Notes: generated by a model not told the origin, from the sequence alone. A stretch of 64,000 bases of DNA from Pseudoalteromonas gelatinilytica (GCF_001641615.1 NZ_LRRU01000022.1:124001-188000); one strand, 5' to 3'; counted from the first letter of the stretch, positions 52,953 to 62,118 are shown. Translations and numbers: made by a program.

Positions 52953-55031
52953 ATGACCAAACTCCCCTCTGTTGAGGCTCAAATCGAGTCCCTTTCAAAT
53001 AAAATCGATGAGACAATTGAGCAGCAAAGAAGAGAGCAAGAGTTCGCGGATAAGGCAAATTCTAAGTTTGAAGAAAATCTTTTAGCGTTTAAGCAATATT
53101 TCCCTGAAATTTTTGAAAAATTCCTTAAATACGAACCAAGTGAACACTTTCAATTTATTCTAAACGACAATGGCACTGCGAATATTATTGATTATGAAAC
53201 AAGAGTGCCTATGTACTCTTCAGATCCTATTAAGCAAGCTGTTGAGCAAGTTCATAAAAACCTCGAAAATCCAATTTTAGGCAAAACCGATCACTCAGCT
53301 ATTTCATCTGTAGAGAATCCGTTAGATTTTATTCATATCGATTTGATGAATAATTTAGGGAAGCTTTTTGGTGAAGCAAAGGCCAATTTACCTGTCAATA
53401 ACTCATTAGATGAGAAACTGCCAAGTCTAATGTTGTTTGGTATTGGCCTTGGTTATCACTTACCTGAACTCATTGAAAAACGTGAAATTAGTTTTATAAA
53501 TATCATTGAGCCTAACGAAGATTACTTCTTTGCAAGTTTATTTGTAGCTGAATGGAAGAGTATCTTAGAAAGTATTGATAAAAATGGTAGCTTTCTTTAC
53601 CTAGGTATTGGTAAATCTGAAGACGAAGTATTCAAAAATATCTATGACAGAAGCCGTAATGTAGGTATCGCGTCTGTTAGCTATACTTGGTTCTATCAAC
53701 ATTACCCATCTCAAAAAATGAATAAATGGATTGATGAGTTTAAGACTAATTTTCATCAATTTTTTACCGGTTTTGGTTTTTTTGATGACGCTATGATGGG
53801 CATCGCACACACGCTTGGTAATTTAGAAAATGAATTTAATCTAATGAGCGTGCAAAAGCCAATGAACAAAGAGATGGCTGAATTTCCTGTAGTTATCATT
53901 GCGAATGGACCATCTCTCGACCAAGAAATAGAATTTCTACAAAAACTGCAAGACAAAGTCGTTATTCTATCTTGTAATTCAGCATCAACGGCTTTAGTCA
54001 AAAAGGGAATTATTCCTGACTTTCATGTTGCTTTAGAAAGAACAGAGATGACCCATGATTTCTTACGGGACTTTTTGCCTGAGTCTGCTCGTAAGAAAAT
54101 GAATTTGCTTGTTACGAATGTGATGCACCCAACAGTTTCTAGTTTATTTCCTTGGACGGGGTTTGGTCTTAAAGGGAATGAATCTGCAACTCAGTTAGTA
54201 CATTTAGCTCAATTTATTAATAGAAAACCAATCACTGAGGTGCTTTCTTACTGTAACCCATTGGTTGGTAACACTGCGTTGAGTTATGCATGTCATCTTG
54301 GTTTTAAGAATATTTACCTCTTTGGTGTAGATAACGGCTATGTTGATGAGGATTATCATCACTCTAAATCGAGCTTTTATTACAACAAAGAAGGTCAGGT
54401 AGAACATAAGCCTTTAAAGATAGGTAAACAAATCGCACTGCCAGGAAACTTTGTTCCTACTATACTCACTGATGAATTTATGAGTGTAGGCAACATTCAA
54501 ATGGAAAAGTTAATAAATTCATTCCAAAATCAGGGGATTAACTTTTATAACTGCAGTAACGGTGCAAAAATTAAAGGTGCCACACCTCTGCATTCTGACT
54601 ATATCTACTTAGAACCTACTTCATTAAGTAAATCAGCAGTCGTTGAGTATGTGAAGGAGCACCGTTTCTCTACGAGAGTCGATTTAGGTGAGGTTGAGCC
54701 TTTACTTCATTTCGAAGAGTTTACAGAATTCTGTAAAACAATGGCAGAAATGCTAAAAGAAGAAACGGCTATTCGCTCTGATGCACTCAACAACCTACTG
54801 AAAAGTGTTCGTTATTTATATTCTTTTAAAAATTCAGCGAAATATTTAAACGTATTTTTGCTGTTTGAAGGTGAAGTGCTTTATACCACGTCTTTATTAG
54901 TATCATTACTTTATAACTATGGTAATGAAACGGAAATTTTAGAGTACTACAACAAAGCACTTGACTGCTGGATTTCATTTATTGAAGGTGCTCCTGACTA
55001 TTACAAAGAAAATGTACGACTATGTAAATAA
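52953..55031 (+). CDS. Maf-type motility accessory factor (DUF115 flagellin glycosyltransferase)
   Basis: 692 aa. Contains the MAF_flag10/DUF115 core (about 308-480): PVVIIANGPSLDQEIEFLQK, VVILSCNSASTALVKKGIIP, DFHVALERT, NIYLFGVDNGYV. N-terminal helical domain of about 100 residues and a C-terminal helical domain. Maf proteins transfer nonulosonic acids (pseudaminic or legionaminic) to Ser/Thr of flagellin in Campylobacter, Aeromonas and Shewanella. It sits at the end of the fliD-fliS run and directly before the sugar operon. The acceptor and donor are inferred from context. Confidence 0.88.
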   Translation: MTKLPSVEAQIESLSNKIDETIEQQRREQEFADKANSKFEENLLAFKQYFPEIFEKFLKYEPSEHFQFILNDNGTANIIDYETRVPMYSSDPIKQAVEQVHKNLENPILGKTDHSAISSVENPLDFIHIDLMNNLGKLFGEAKANLPVNNSLDEKLPSLMLFGIGLGYHLPELIEKREISFINIIEPNEDYFFASLFVAEWKSILESIDKNGSFLYLGIGKSEDEVFKNIYDRSRNVGIASVSYTWFYQHYPSQKMNKWIDEFKTNFHQFFTGFGFFDDAMMGIAHTLGNLENEFNLMSVQKPMNKEMAEFPVVIIANGPSLDQEIEFLQKLQDKVVILSCNSASTALVKKGIIPDFHVALERTEMTHDFLRDFLPESARKKMNLLVTNVMHPTVSSLFPWTGFGLKGNESATQLVHLAQFINRKPITEVLSYCNPLVGNTALSYACHLGFKNIYLFGVDNGYVDEDYHHSKSSFYYNKEGQVEHKPLKIGKQIALPGNFVPTILTDEFMSVGNIQMEKLINSFQNQGINFYNCSNGAKIKGATPLHSDYIYLEPTSLSKSAVVEYVKEHRFSTRVDLGEVEPLLHFEEFTEFCKTMAEMLKEETAIRSDALNNLLKSVRYLYSFKNSAKYLNVFLLFEGEVLYTTSLLVSLLYNYGNETEILEYYNKALDCWISFIEGAPDYYKENVRLCK

Positions 55032-55089
55032 AGATATTTTTAATAGAATTTATCTTTATATCTAATAGGTTCACGATAAAAATTTGGGC

Positions 55090-55127
55090 TTGATATATTC
55101 ATCCAGTCAAATGTTTGAATATATCAA
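55090..55127 (+). promoter_or_regulatory. 12-bp inverted repeat abutting the start of the sugar operon
   Basis: TTGATATATTCA (55090-55101) and its exact complement TGAATATATCAA (55116-55127) flank a 14-base spacer, ending at the base before the ATG. No Shine-Dalgarno lies in it. As RNA it is a hairpin touching the start codon; as DNA it could be an operator. Confidence 0.6.
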
Positions 55128-56486
55128 ATGGATAATACACTCCCTTCAGTAGAAGAATTTAAGATTATGACCGCAAAAAAAACAACAAGCAGCATTGCTC
55201 TTCAAAAAAGGGCAAAAAGTATCATCCCAGGATTAACCCAATTGCTTTCTAAGCGACCAGATATGTTTAGTACCAATATTTGGCCTGGGTATTTTTCTAA
55301 ATCAAAAGGATGCCAAGTGTGGGATCTTGATGGTAATGAGTACCTCGATATGTCTATTTCGGGTATCGGTGCAAATATTCTTGGTTATGCGGTAGATGAA
55401 GTTGATGATGCGGTTATTAACTCTATTCGCAATGGGGTTAGTTCTAGCTTAAATTGCCCTGAGGATGTTGAGCTTGCTGAGAAGTTATTAGAATTACACC
55501 CTTGGTCTGAAGAAGTTAGATATGCCCGTTGTGGCGGTGAAGCAATGACTGTCGCAGTGCGTATTGCACGAGCAGCAACAGGTAAAGATAAAATTGCTTT
55601 TAGTGGTTATCATGGGTGGCATGATTGGTACTTATCAGCCAATGTTACAAGTAATAGTAATCTTAACGACCATTTAATTCCTGGCCTTTCACCTAAAGGT
55701 GTTCCAAAGGCGCTAGCAGGAACAGCACTCCCTTTTCCTTTTAATGATATCGAAGCGCTAGAGCAGTTAGTTGCTGAAAATGGTGAAGAGCTTGCAGCTA
55801 TCGTGATGGAGCCAATGAGAAATTTTGCCCCATCTGAAGAATACTGGCAGCAAGTTGAGGCCATTGCAGCACGATTAAATATCCCATTAATTATTGATGA
55901 AATATCTATGGGCTTTAGGATCAACTGTGGCGGATCGCATTTGAAGCTGGGTATTAATCCTGATATTGCAGTTTTTTCTAAGGCAATGGCTAATGGCTAT
56001 GCTATGGCTGCCGTCATAGGCAAGTCTAAATGGATGGATGCAGCACAAACTAGTTTTATATCTAGCACTATGTGGACTGAACGAGTAGGGCCTACAGCTG
56101 CATTAGCAACGATCAACTATTACGAGCAACACCAAGTCCATGAGCATCTAGCCGTAATCGGTGCAAAAATTAAGGATGGCTGGCTAAGTTTAGCGCAAAA
56201 GCATGGCCTTGAAATTCATGTTTCTGGTATTGATGCCCTTTGCCACTTTAGTTTAAAGAATGAAAACTTTTTGACGCTTAAATCCTACTTTATTGAGAAA
56301 ATGTTAGAGCAAGGTGTATTAGCAACTAATATGTTTTACTGCATGTATGCGCATAAAGAGCACCACGTTGAGACTTATTTAAAAGCGGTTGATAATGCGT
56401 TTTCGGCCATAGCCGATGCGATTGAAAACCCAGAGTTACTGGCACATGTTATTCCATCAACCTCGGGCTTTAAAAGGCTGAATTAA
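55128..56486 (+). CDS. Class III PLP aminotransferase (glutamate-1-semialdehyde aminomutase-like)
   Basis: 452 aa. PLP-binding Lys285 in VFSKAMANGYAMA, GGEAMTVAVRIARAATGKDK (phosphate-binding loop), IVMEPMRN and LIIDEISMGFR. The nearest family is HemL-like class III enzymes, but heme biosynthesis is unlikely given the operon. It probably aminates a keto group of a nucleotide sugar or of a nonulosonate precursor. Start ATG 55128 lacks a Shine-Dalgarno and abuts an inverted repeat; ATG 55167 is an alternative. First gene of a tightly packed operon. Confidence 0.8.
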   Translation: MDNTLPSVEEFKIMTAKKTTSSIALQKRAKSIIPGLTQLLSKRPDMFSTNIWPGYFSKSKGCQVWDLDGNEYLDMSISGIGANILGYAVDEVDDAVINSIRNGVSSSLNCPEDVELAEKLLELHPWSEEVRYARCGGEAMTVAVRIARAATGKDKIAFSGYHGWHDWYLSANVTSNSNLNDHLIPGLSPKGVPKALAGTALPFPFNDIEALEQLVAENGEELAAIVMEPMRNFAPSEEYWQQVEAIAARLNIPLIIDEISMGFRINCGGSHLKLGINPDIAVFSKAMANGYAMAAVIGKSKWMDAAQTSFISSTMWTERVGPTAALATINYYEQHQVHEHLAVIGAKIKDGWLSLAQKHGLEIHVSGIDALCHFSLKNENFLTLKSYFIEKMLEQGVLATNMFYCMYAHKEHHVETYLKAVDNAFSAIADAIENPELLAHVIPSTSGFKRLN

Positions 56487-56487
56487 G

Positions 56488-56976
56488 ATGAACTTACTGA
56501 CTTCAGATAGGTTTAAACTAAGATACTTAGAAGCAGCGGATGCATCGGCTAAGTATTTAAACTGGTTGAATTCAGGTGTTAGCGAATTCATCCTAAATAA
56601 ACCAGAGTCTAACAGTGGCCTTGTTGCATATATTGAAGAGCAGCTTGCAGATAAAGATGTGTATTTTTATGGCATTTTTACTCTTGATTGTGATGAGCAT
56701 ATTGGAAATATTAAGTTTATCATCAAAGGAAAAAGCCGCGATTGTGTTGAAATGGGTATTCTGATTGGTGAAAAAGCGTGGCATGGCAAAGGGGTTGCAA
56801 AGGAAGTAATTGAATGTTTTGCACGCCATGCAAAGCAGCAATTAGGTATTACTAAAATGCAGCTTGGTGTTGACTCAGCTAATACTGCTGCCGTTTCGGC
56901 TTATTATAAAATAGGTTTTAAAGTTGTAGATGATGGTCGAAATGATGGCGGTCTAACAATGTTATGGGAGTTTTAA
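56488..56976 (+). CDS. GNAT-family N-acetyltransferase
   Basis: 162 aa with the acyl-CoA-binding motif A (GILIGEKAWHGKGVAKEVIE) and C-terminal NTAAVSAYYKIGFKVV. Resembles PseH-like sugar N-acyltransferases. It starts one base after the aminotransferase stop, so the two may act on the same amine. The acyl donor could be acetyl-CoA or the ACP of this operon. Confidence 0.8.
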   Translation: MNLLTSDRFKLRYLEAADASAKYLNWLNSGVSEFILNKPESNSGLVAYIEEQLADKDVYFYGIFTLDCDEHIGNIKFIIKGKSRDCVEMGILIGEKAWHGKGVAKEVIECFARHAKQQLGITKMQLGVDSANTAAVSAYYKIGFKVVDDGRNDGGLTMLWEF

Positions 56977-56977
56977 G

Positions 56978-57748
56978 TTGTTGAATACTTTTACTGAACA
57001 GCTTGTTTCAAAGCTTCTGAACAACGATTTTTATATTGTAATTCAAGCTAGAATGACGTCATCTCGTTTACCTAAAAAGGTAATGCTGCCTCTTGGAACA
57101 AAGCCTGTATTAGAAGTGATGCTTGAAAGATTGGCTCCTTTTAAAGAGAAGATCATTATCGCGACAACAGATGATGGCACTCAACGACCGATCACTGAGT
57201 TGTGTGAACGACTGGGTGTGAAATACGTTGAAGGTGACACTAACAATGTATTAAGTCGCTATTACCTAGCTGCACAGTCTGTAAATGCAAACTCAGATAC
57301 TGTGATTGTTCGTTGTACCAGTGATTGTCCTCTCATTGATTTAACTGAAACCGCACGTGTTATAGACCACTTCTATAGTGTGCGCAGTGAGTATGATTAT
57401 ATTTCGGCTGGCCCTCACTGTGGTTTTCCTAATGGTTTTGATACAGAAGTGTTTACTTTTGAGGCGCTTAAATCAGCCTTTGAATGTGCAACAGAAGATT
57501 TTGAAAAAGAACATATGACGCAATATATTTGCAGAAATATGAAAGTGGCTGACTATAAGAACGTTGATGATTTCAGTCATTGGCGTTTAACTTTAGATGA
57601 GCCAGCTGATTATGAGTTAATTAAAGCCATTTATAGCTTATTCGATTACCGTACTGATTTCACATTTGATGAATTAAAACAAATGCTAAGCTCTCATCCT
57701 GATATACTTAAGATCAATGAGCACGTAGAACAAGTTCAAGTTGGGTAA
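56978..57748 (+). CDS. CMP-sugar cytidylyltransferase (PseF/SpsF-like)
   Basis: 256 aa, TTG start 56978 with GGGAG upstream; no ATG could start upstream of the nucleotide-binding motif. Motifs IQARMTSSRLPKKVMLPLG, DTVIVRCTSDCPLIDLTETA. It activates a sugar acid as the CMP derivative, here presumably the nonulosonate made by the next gene. Sits directly after the GNAT gene (2 bp). Confidence 0.82.
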   Translation: MLNTFTEQLVSKLLNNDFYIVIQARMTSSRLPKKVMLPLGTKPVLEVMLERLAPFKEKIIIATTDDGTQRPITELCERLGVKYVEGDTNNVLSRYYLAAQSVNANSDTVIVRCTSDCPLIDLTETARVIDHFYSVRSEYDYISAGPHCGFPNGFDTEVFTFEALKSAFECATEDFEKEHMTQYICRNMKVADYKNVDDFSHWRLTLDEPADYELIKAIYSLFDYRTDFTFDELKQMLSSHPDILKINEHVEQVQVG

Positions 57749-57749
57749 T

Positions 57750-58787
57750 ATGTTTAAGAAAGAATTTAAAATAGCTGATACATGGGTAGGGCACGATCAC
57801 CCTTGTTATATCATCGCTGAAATGTCAGCTAACCATGGTCAATGTTTAAATAAAGCTAAAGAGTTAGTTCATGCCGCTCATGAAGCCGGTGCTGATGCGA
57901 TTAAGCTACAAACTTACACCGCAGATACTTTAACCATGGATTGTAAACTTCCACACTTTGAAGCGACGGGTCCATGGCAAGGTCAATACTTACATGATTT
58001 ATACAAGACAGCTTATATGCCTTGGGATTTTCATGCGGAACTGTTTGAACTATCAGCAAAACTTGGACTTACTTGTTTTTCATCACCATTCGATAAATCG
58101 GCAGTCGATTTATTAGCACAATTAGATGCTCCAGCCTATAAAATTGCTTCACCTGAACTAATTGACCACCAATTAATTCGTGATGTTGCCGCTACTGGTA
58201 AACCCGTAATTATGTCTACAGGTGGTGCGACGTTAGTTGAAATTGCTGAGGCGGTAAAAGTCGCAGAAGATGCGGGTGTTACTGAACTTGCATTGATGAA
58301 GTGTACAAGCACTTATCCTGCTCCTGCAGAGACTATTAATTTGCGAACTATCCCTCATATGCAACAGGCTTTTCAATGTCCGGTTGGTTTATCTGATCAC
58401 ACACTGGGAAATGATGTGCCACTGGCTTCAGTTGCCGTCGGGGGATGCATGATAGAAAAGCACTTTGTATTAGACAAAACAGATAATACTGCAGATAGCT
58501 TTTTTTCAATGACCCCATCGGAGCTTCAGGCTCTTGTTCATGGTGTGAGACAAATTGAAAAAGCACTGGGCAAAGTTGATTATCCATCCGTTGCCTCAAA
58601 AGCACGTCGCTGTGTTTACATTATTAAAGATATTAAAGCTGGAGAGCAGCTGAGCCCTGAGCATTTGAGACAAATGCGTCCTGGGGGCGGCGAAATTATG
58701 CCAAAAGAGCTGCCAAACCTTATTGGACGAACAGTTAATAAAGAATTACGTTGTGGCACTCAATTGTCTTGGAGTGACCTAAAGTGA
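57750..58787 (+). CDS. PseI/NeuB-family nonulosonic acid synthase
   Basis: 345 aa. N-terminal TIM barrel (IAEMSANHGQCLNKAKELVH, DAIKLQTYTADTLTMD, FSSPFDKSAVDLLAQLDAPA, YKIASPEL, LMKCTSTYPAPAETINLRT, GLSDHTLG) and a C-terminal SAF domain (about 285-345). It condenses phosphoenolpyruvate with a six-carbon amino sugar to a nine-carbon sialic-like acid. The pattern fits pseudaminate synthase better than NeuB. I chose ATG 57750, one base after the previous stop; a TTG at 57741 is an alternative. Confidence 0.88.
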   Translation: MFKKEFKIADTWVGHDHPCYIIAEMSANHGQCLNKAKELVHAAHEAGADAIKLQTYTADTLTMDCKLPHFEATGPWQGQYLHDLYKTAYMPWDFHAELFELSAKLGLTCFSSPFDKSAVDLLAQLDAPAYKIASPELIDHQLIRDVAATGKPVIMSTGGATLVEIAEAVKVAEDAGVTELALMKCTSTYPAPAETINLRTIPHMQQAFQCPVGLSDHTLGNDVPLASVAVGGCMIEKHFVLDKTDNTADSFFSMTPSELQALVHGVRQIEKALGKVDYPSVASKARRCVYIIKDIKAGEQLSPEHLRQMRPGGGEIMPKELPNLIGRTVNKELRCGTQLSWSDLK

Positions 58788-59044
58788 GCGATATGAAACA
58801 AGATTTAATTCAATCGGTTCAGCAATTTTTATTAGAACGCGGTGTATTTGTTGAAGATGCTGACATTGCTGAATATGACTTTGTAGCTGCGGGAGCGTTA
58901 GACTCATTTGAGATACTGAGCCTTATTATGAGCTTAGAAACTGAATATGGTATCGCGGTTCCTCCAGAGTTAATGGTCGACGGTGAAAATGCAAAGGTAG
59001 GAAATTTAGCGACTGCGTTAGTGAAGTTAAATGATAGCAATTAG
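58784..59044 (+). CDS. Acyl carrier protein (operon-specific)
   Basis: 86 aa, GTG start with GGAG at 58771-58774. Phosphopantetheine site Ser41 in AGALDSFEIL, preceded by FVAAGALD; helix-rich ACP fold. It overlaps the synthase stop (GTGA) and the next gene by 14 bp. Together with the acyl-AMP ligase it would carry an activated acyl group that is transferred to the sugar. It is not the fatty acid AcpP, which has DSLDTVEL around its Ser. Confidence 0.85.
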   Translation: MSDMKQDLIQSVQQFLLERGVFVEDADIAEYDFVAAGALDSFEILSLIMSLETEYGIAVPPELMVDGENAKVGNLATALVKLNDSN

Positions 59045-60593
59045 AGTCGATACACTATGTGGCTTGGGTCACTTTATGCGTTGTAAATGGCTCGCGTTAG
59101 AGTTGCAATGTTTAGGTGAAGAAGTTGTTTTTTTAGTCGATACACAATTGTCGGATCATTTAACTAAAGAACTCGGAAATATACATTTATTACCCTATGC
59201 AAAAACACAGATAGAAGATGCGGCTAACTGTGTTCAGCTTTTCAACGAGCAACAGCTCATTATTGATAAATTAATTATTGATAGCTATCGTTTTGATATT
59301 GAATGGGAATCAGAGATGGCTAAACATGTGCCATCAATTATTGCGGTTGATGATCTTGAAAGAGAGCATTTAGCAGTGCTGGTTATCGATAGTAAATGGA
59401 ATGCTGAAAAGACTTCGTCACGTTATCAAAGTACTGCACTTGAATCACAACAATTTTTACTTGGTCCTGATTTTTCGATGCTGTCTAGGGCTTATCGAAA
59501 CTGCGCGCAAACAGAGCGCTCAAATAAAGAGCTTATGTTCTCTCTCGGCGGTGGTGGCGACTGGAAACAGCTTACTGAAATCATACGATTAATTCTTGAA
59601 ACAGCGCCAGAGTATAAAGTTAATCTAATTATAGGCCCTAATGCTACATCCGTTACTCAGCTACATGAGTTAGCTTTAGGTCACTCACAATTAAATTTAA
59701 TTGAAGCACCTCGTTGTTTAGCAAACTACTATAAAAGCTGCACCTTGTTTGTTGGCGCTTTAGGCACATCCTTGTATGAGCTGGCTGCGACTAAAACCCC
59801 TGCGTTAACGTTCTCAATCGCAAAGAATCAAGAAAATCAACAAACTGCATTAGATGATTTGGGGCATTATTTTCATATCCCAAACTTAATTGACTATCCA
59901 CCAGAACAGGTTTTAAAGTTAATTTTAGCAATGCTACAAAATATAGAACGTATCCACCTAATGCGTGAAAACGTTGCTGTAAAAATTGATGGCGAAGGTG
60001 CAAGTCGTGTTGCTAAGTTAATTACTTCAGAGCTTGCTTCTAGCCAGATTACTCAAGCCAATAGCAACTTAATTGAAAGCCAGTATCAGCATTTAACCGA
60101 CACAATCACGTTAAGGCGAGTGGTTGATCAGGACATAAACCGCTATTTGGCAGCGAGAAACTTACCGAACAATGCATGGCGAATGACGATCACAAAAGAT
60201 ATCGATCAACTTGATCATTATTGCTGGTGGTTTGCTAATCGACGCGATTCTTATGTTATGGAAGTTAAAGGCAAGCCGTTACTTTACGTTTGGCATCAAT
60301 TGTATGAAATAGAACAGCAAAATTATTTAATTGGTGGCTGGTTTGCAGCAAGTGACGATGTTAATTTTGCCCATGCTCAACTAGTATTAGATTGGCAACT
60401 AAAAGAGACTGAGCAAACATACCCAGGTGCAATGTGGGTAGCCGTTATTAATAAAGAAAATAAGTTTGTAAATTTGCTTAATCAGCGAGCAGGATTTAAA
60501 TCTATTGCAGGGGATGCGAAAAAAATGGCAGTGACCCAACATTTATTTCCAAATGCTTCGATTGATGATTTTAATTTTGTAGGAAAAGGGTGA
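59031..60593 (+). CDS. PseG-like UDP-sugar hydrolase fused to a GNAT-like domain
   Basis: 520 aa. Residues 1-340 resemble PseG, the hydrolase that frees the sugar from UDP before condensation with PEP: MIAIRVDTLCGLGHFMRCKW, FSLGGGGDWKQL, GALGTSLYELAATKTPAL. Residues about 355-520 form a second domain, ITLRRVVDQDINRYLAARNL then WVAVINKENKFVNLLNQRAG, consistent with an N-acyltransferase fold. PseG is normally about 280-350 aa, so the C-terminal domain is extra. It overlaps the ACP gene by 14 bp. Confidence 0.82.
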   Translation: MIAIRVDTLCGLGHFMRCKWLALELQCLGEEVVFLVDTQLSDHLTKELGNIHLLPYAKTQIEDAANCVQLFNEQQLIIDKLIIDSYRFDIEWESEMAKHVPSIIAVDDLEREHLAVLVIDSKWNAEKTSSRYQSTALESQQFLLGPDFSMLSRAYRNCAQTERSNKELMFSLGGGGDWKQLTEIIRLILETAPEYKVNLIIGPNATSVTQLHELALGHSQLNLIEAPRCLANYYKSCTLFVGALGTSLYELAATKTPALTFSIAKNQENQQTALDDLGHYFHIPNLIDYPPEQVLKLILAMLQNIERIHLMRENVAVKIDGEGASRVAKLITSELASSQITQANSNLIESQYQHLTDTITLRRVVDQDINRYLAARNLPNNAWRMTITKDIDQLDHYCWWFANRRDSYVMEVKGKPLLYVWHQLYEIEQQNYLIGGWFAASDDVNFAHAQLVLDWQLKETEQTYPGAMWVAVINKENKFVNLLNQRAGFKSIAGDAKKMAVTQHLFPNASIDDFNFVGKG

Positions 60594-60597
60594 GTAG

Positions 60598-62106
60598 GTG
60601 GATAAAGGTATTTATGAGTTATTTGCTACGAATGTCGCTAACACTCCCACTAAGGTAGCTGTCGTTTTTCAACAGCAAAGCGTAACGTATGATGAATTAA
60701 ATCAGCAAGTTATTAAGCTTACTAGCCACTTTTTAAAACAAGGTGTTACGCAAGGCCAACGTGTTGCAATATTTGCACCTAACGGTATTGAATTTATTGT
60801 TTCGCTGCTGGCAATCGCTAAATTAGGTTTAGCCGCTGTGCCGTTACCTGTTAGCTTAAAAGGACTTGCTCTGACGGTTGCTCTTAAGAAAACCCCCGTT
60901 GCTAAGGTGATTGCTTGGCCGACCATTAGCAAATCACTTCTTGCAGATAACCTTATTGAAGCTGAAAATTTAATAACATTAGGCCAAAGTGTTGCTAATG
61001 AAACAAATTGGCTTTGTGTTCAACAAGCTGAAGCAGAATGCTTTTTTACTGATGCAATTGATACGCAAGCACCTTACATCTTGACCATGACTTCTGGTTC
61101 TACCGGTCAACCTAAGCCAATAGTGTTGAGCCAAGCTTGTAAAGTAAATAGAGCATTTGATGCGACCATAAACTACTACGGATTAACGTCCGATGACGTT
61201 ATTCTCGTAGCGACTCCTATGTACCACTCGCTAGCTCAGCGTGGTGTGCTCATGCCGTTGATGCTTGGTGCAACAACGGTTGTATTACCAAAGTTTAATT
61301 TGAAGCTATGGCTACAAGCAATTGAACTGCACCAAGTGAGTTTTCTATTTGCCGTTTCATCTCAATTAGTAAGCTTAATTCAAAACGGTGTTGAAGGGCA
61401 TGACTTGAGCTCTTTACGTTGCCTAGTATCCTCTTCGGCGGTATTAGATAAAGAGAGTAAACAAAGCTTACTTTCTTTGCTTAGTTGCCGTTTACACGAG
61501 TGTTACGGAGCTTCAGAGGTTGGTGTTGTGACTGATTTCGCGGTATCAGAACACCCTGAATTGAGCGGCAGTGTAGGCAATGCTTTACCATTTGTGACTG
61601 TGAAAATTACCGATGAGCATGGCCAAGAATTAGCTGCAACAGAAGTTGGAGAAATTTGTTGTAAAACAACAACCGGGTTTAGTGGGTATCATAAATTACC
61701 GGAAAAAACGCGAGAAGCTTATTATCTTGGTGATTTTTTCAAAACCGGAGATTTAGGTTACCTCGATGAGCAAGGCTATTTATATTATGTCGGCCGTAAA
61801 AAAGAGTTGATCTCAAGTGGGGGGATCAATGTATACCCTCAAGATATTGAAGCCGTGATAAAAATGCATCCAGACATTGAAGATTGCGTGGCTTTTTCAA
61901 TTCCAGACTCTCAGTTTGGTGAGGTAATAAAAGTTGTTTATACGACGCTTTCGGCGTCAGTAAATGAAACAGAATTAAAGAAACTGTGTTTACAGCAATT
62001 AACCGATTATCAACAGCCTAGAGTGTTAGAGCAAATTGATAGTTTTGAAAGAAGTAGTTTAGGCAAAATTCTTCGTCAGTTGGTCAAAGAAAAGTATTCG
62101 CAATAG
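60598..62106 (+). CDS. Acyl-AMP ligase / ANL-family adenylating enzyme
   Basis: 502 aa, GTG start with AGGGTGAG upstream. ANL motifs: TMTSGSTGQPKPIVLS (A3 at about 163), YGASEVGVVTD (A5), KTGDLGYLDEQGYLYYVGRK (A7/A8) and the C-terminal Lys in SSLGKILRQLVK. It adenylates a carboxylate and loads it, most likely onto the ACP encoded two genes upstream. The acid is unknown. Last gene of the operon, followed by a terminator. Confidence 0.85.
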   Translation: MDKGIYELFATNVANTPTKVAVVFQQQSVTYDELNQQVIKLTSHFLKQGVTQGQRVAIFAPNGIEFIVSLLAIAKLGLAAVPLPVSLKGLALTVALKKTPVAKVIAWPTISKSLLADNLIEAENLITLGQSVANETNWLCVQQAEAECFFTDAIDTQAPYILTMTSGSTGQPKPIVLSQACKVNRAFDATINYYGLTSDDVILVATPMYHSLAQRGVLMPLMLGATTVVLPKFNLKLWLQAIELHQVSFLFAVSSQLVSLIQNGVEGHDLSSLRCLVSSSAVLDKESKQSLLSLLSCRLHECYGASEVGVVTDFAVSEHPELSGSVGNALPFVTVKITDEHGQELAATEVGEICCKTTTGFSGYHKLPEKTREAYYLGDFFKTGDLGYLDEQGYLYYVGRKKELISSGGINVYPQDIEAVIKMHPDIEDCVAFSIPDSQFGEVIKVVYTTLSASVNETELKKLCLQQLTDYQQPRVLEQIDSFERSSLGKILRQLVKEKYSQ

Positions 62107-62118
62107 CCATAAGTTGGC

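Noticed and set aside
55128..56486. hemL (glutamate-1-semialdehyde aminomutase of heme synthesis)
   Set aside because: It is class III and HemL-like, but lies first in a sugar operon with tight coupling; a heme role is unlikely.
58784..59044. AcpP of fatty acid synthesis
   Set aside because: The Ser region is GALDSFEIL, not DSLDTVEL, and there are no fab genes around it.
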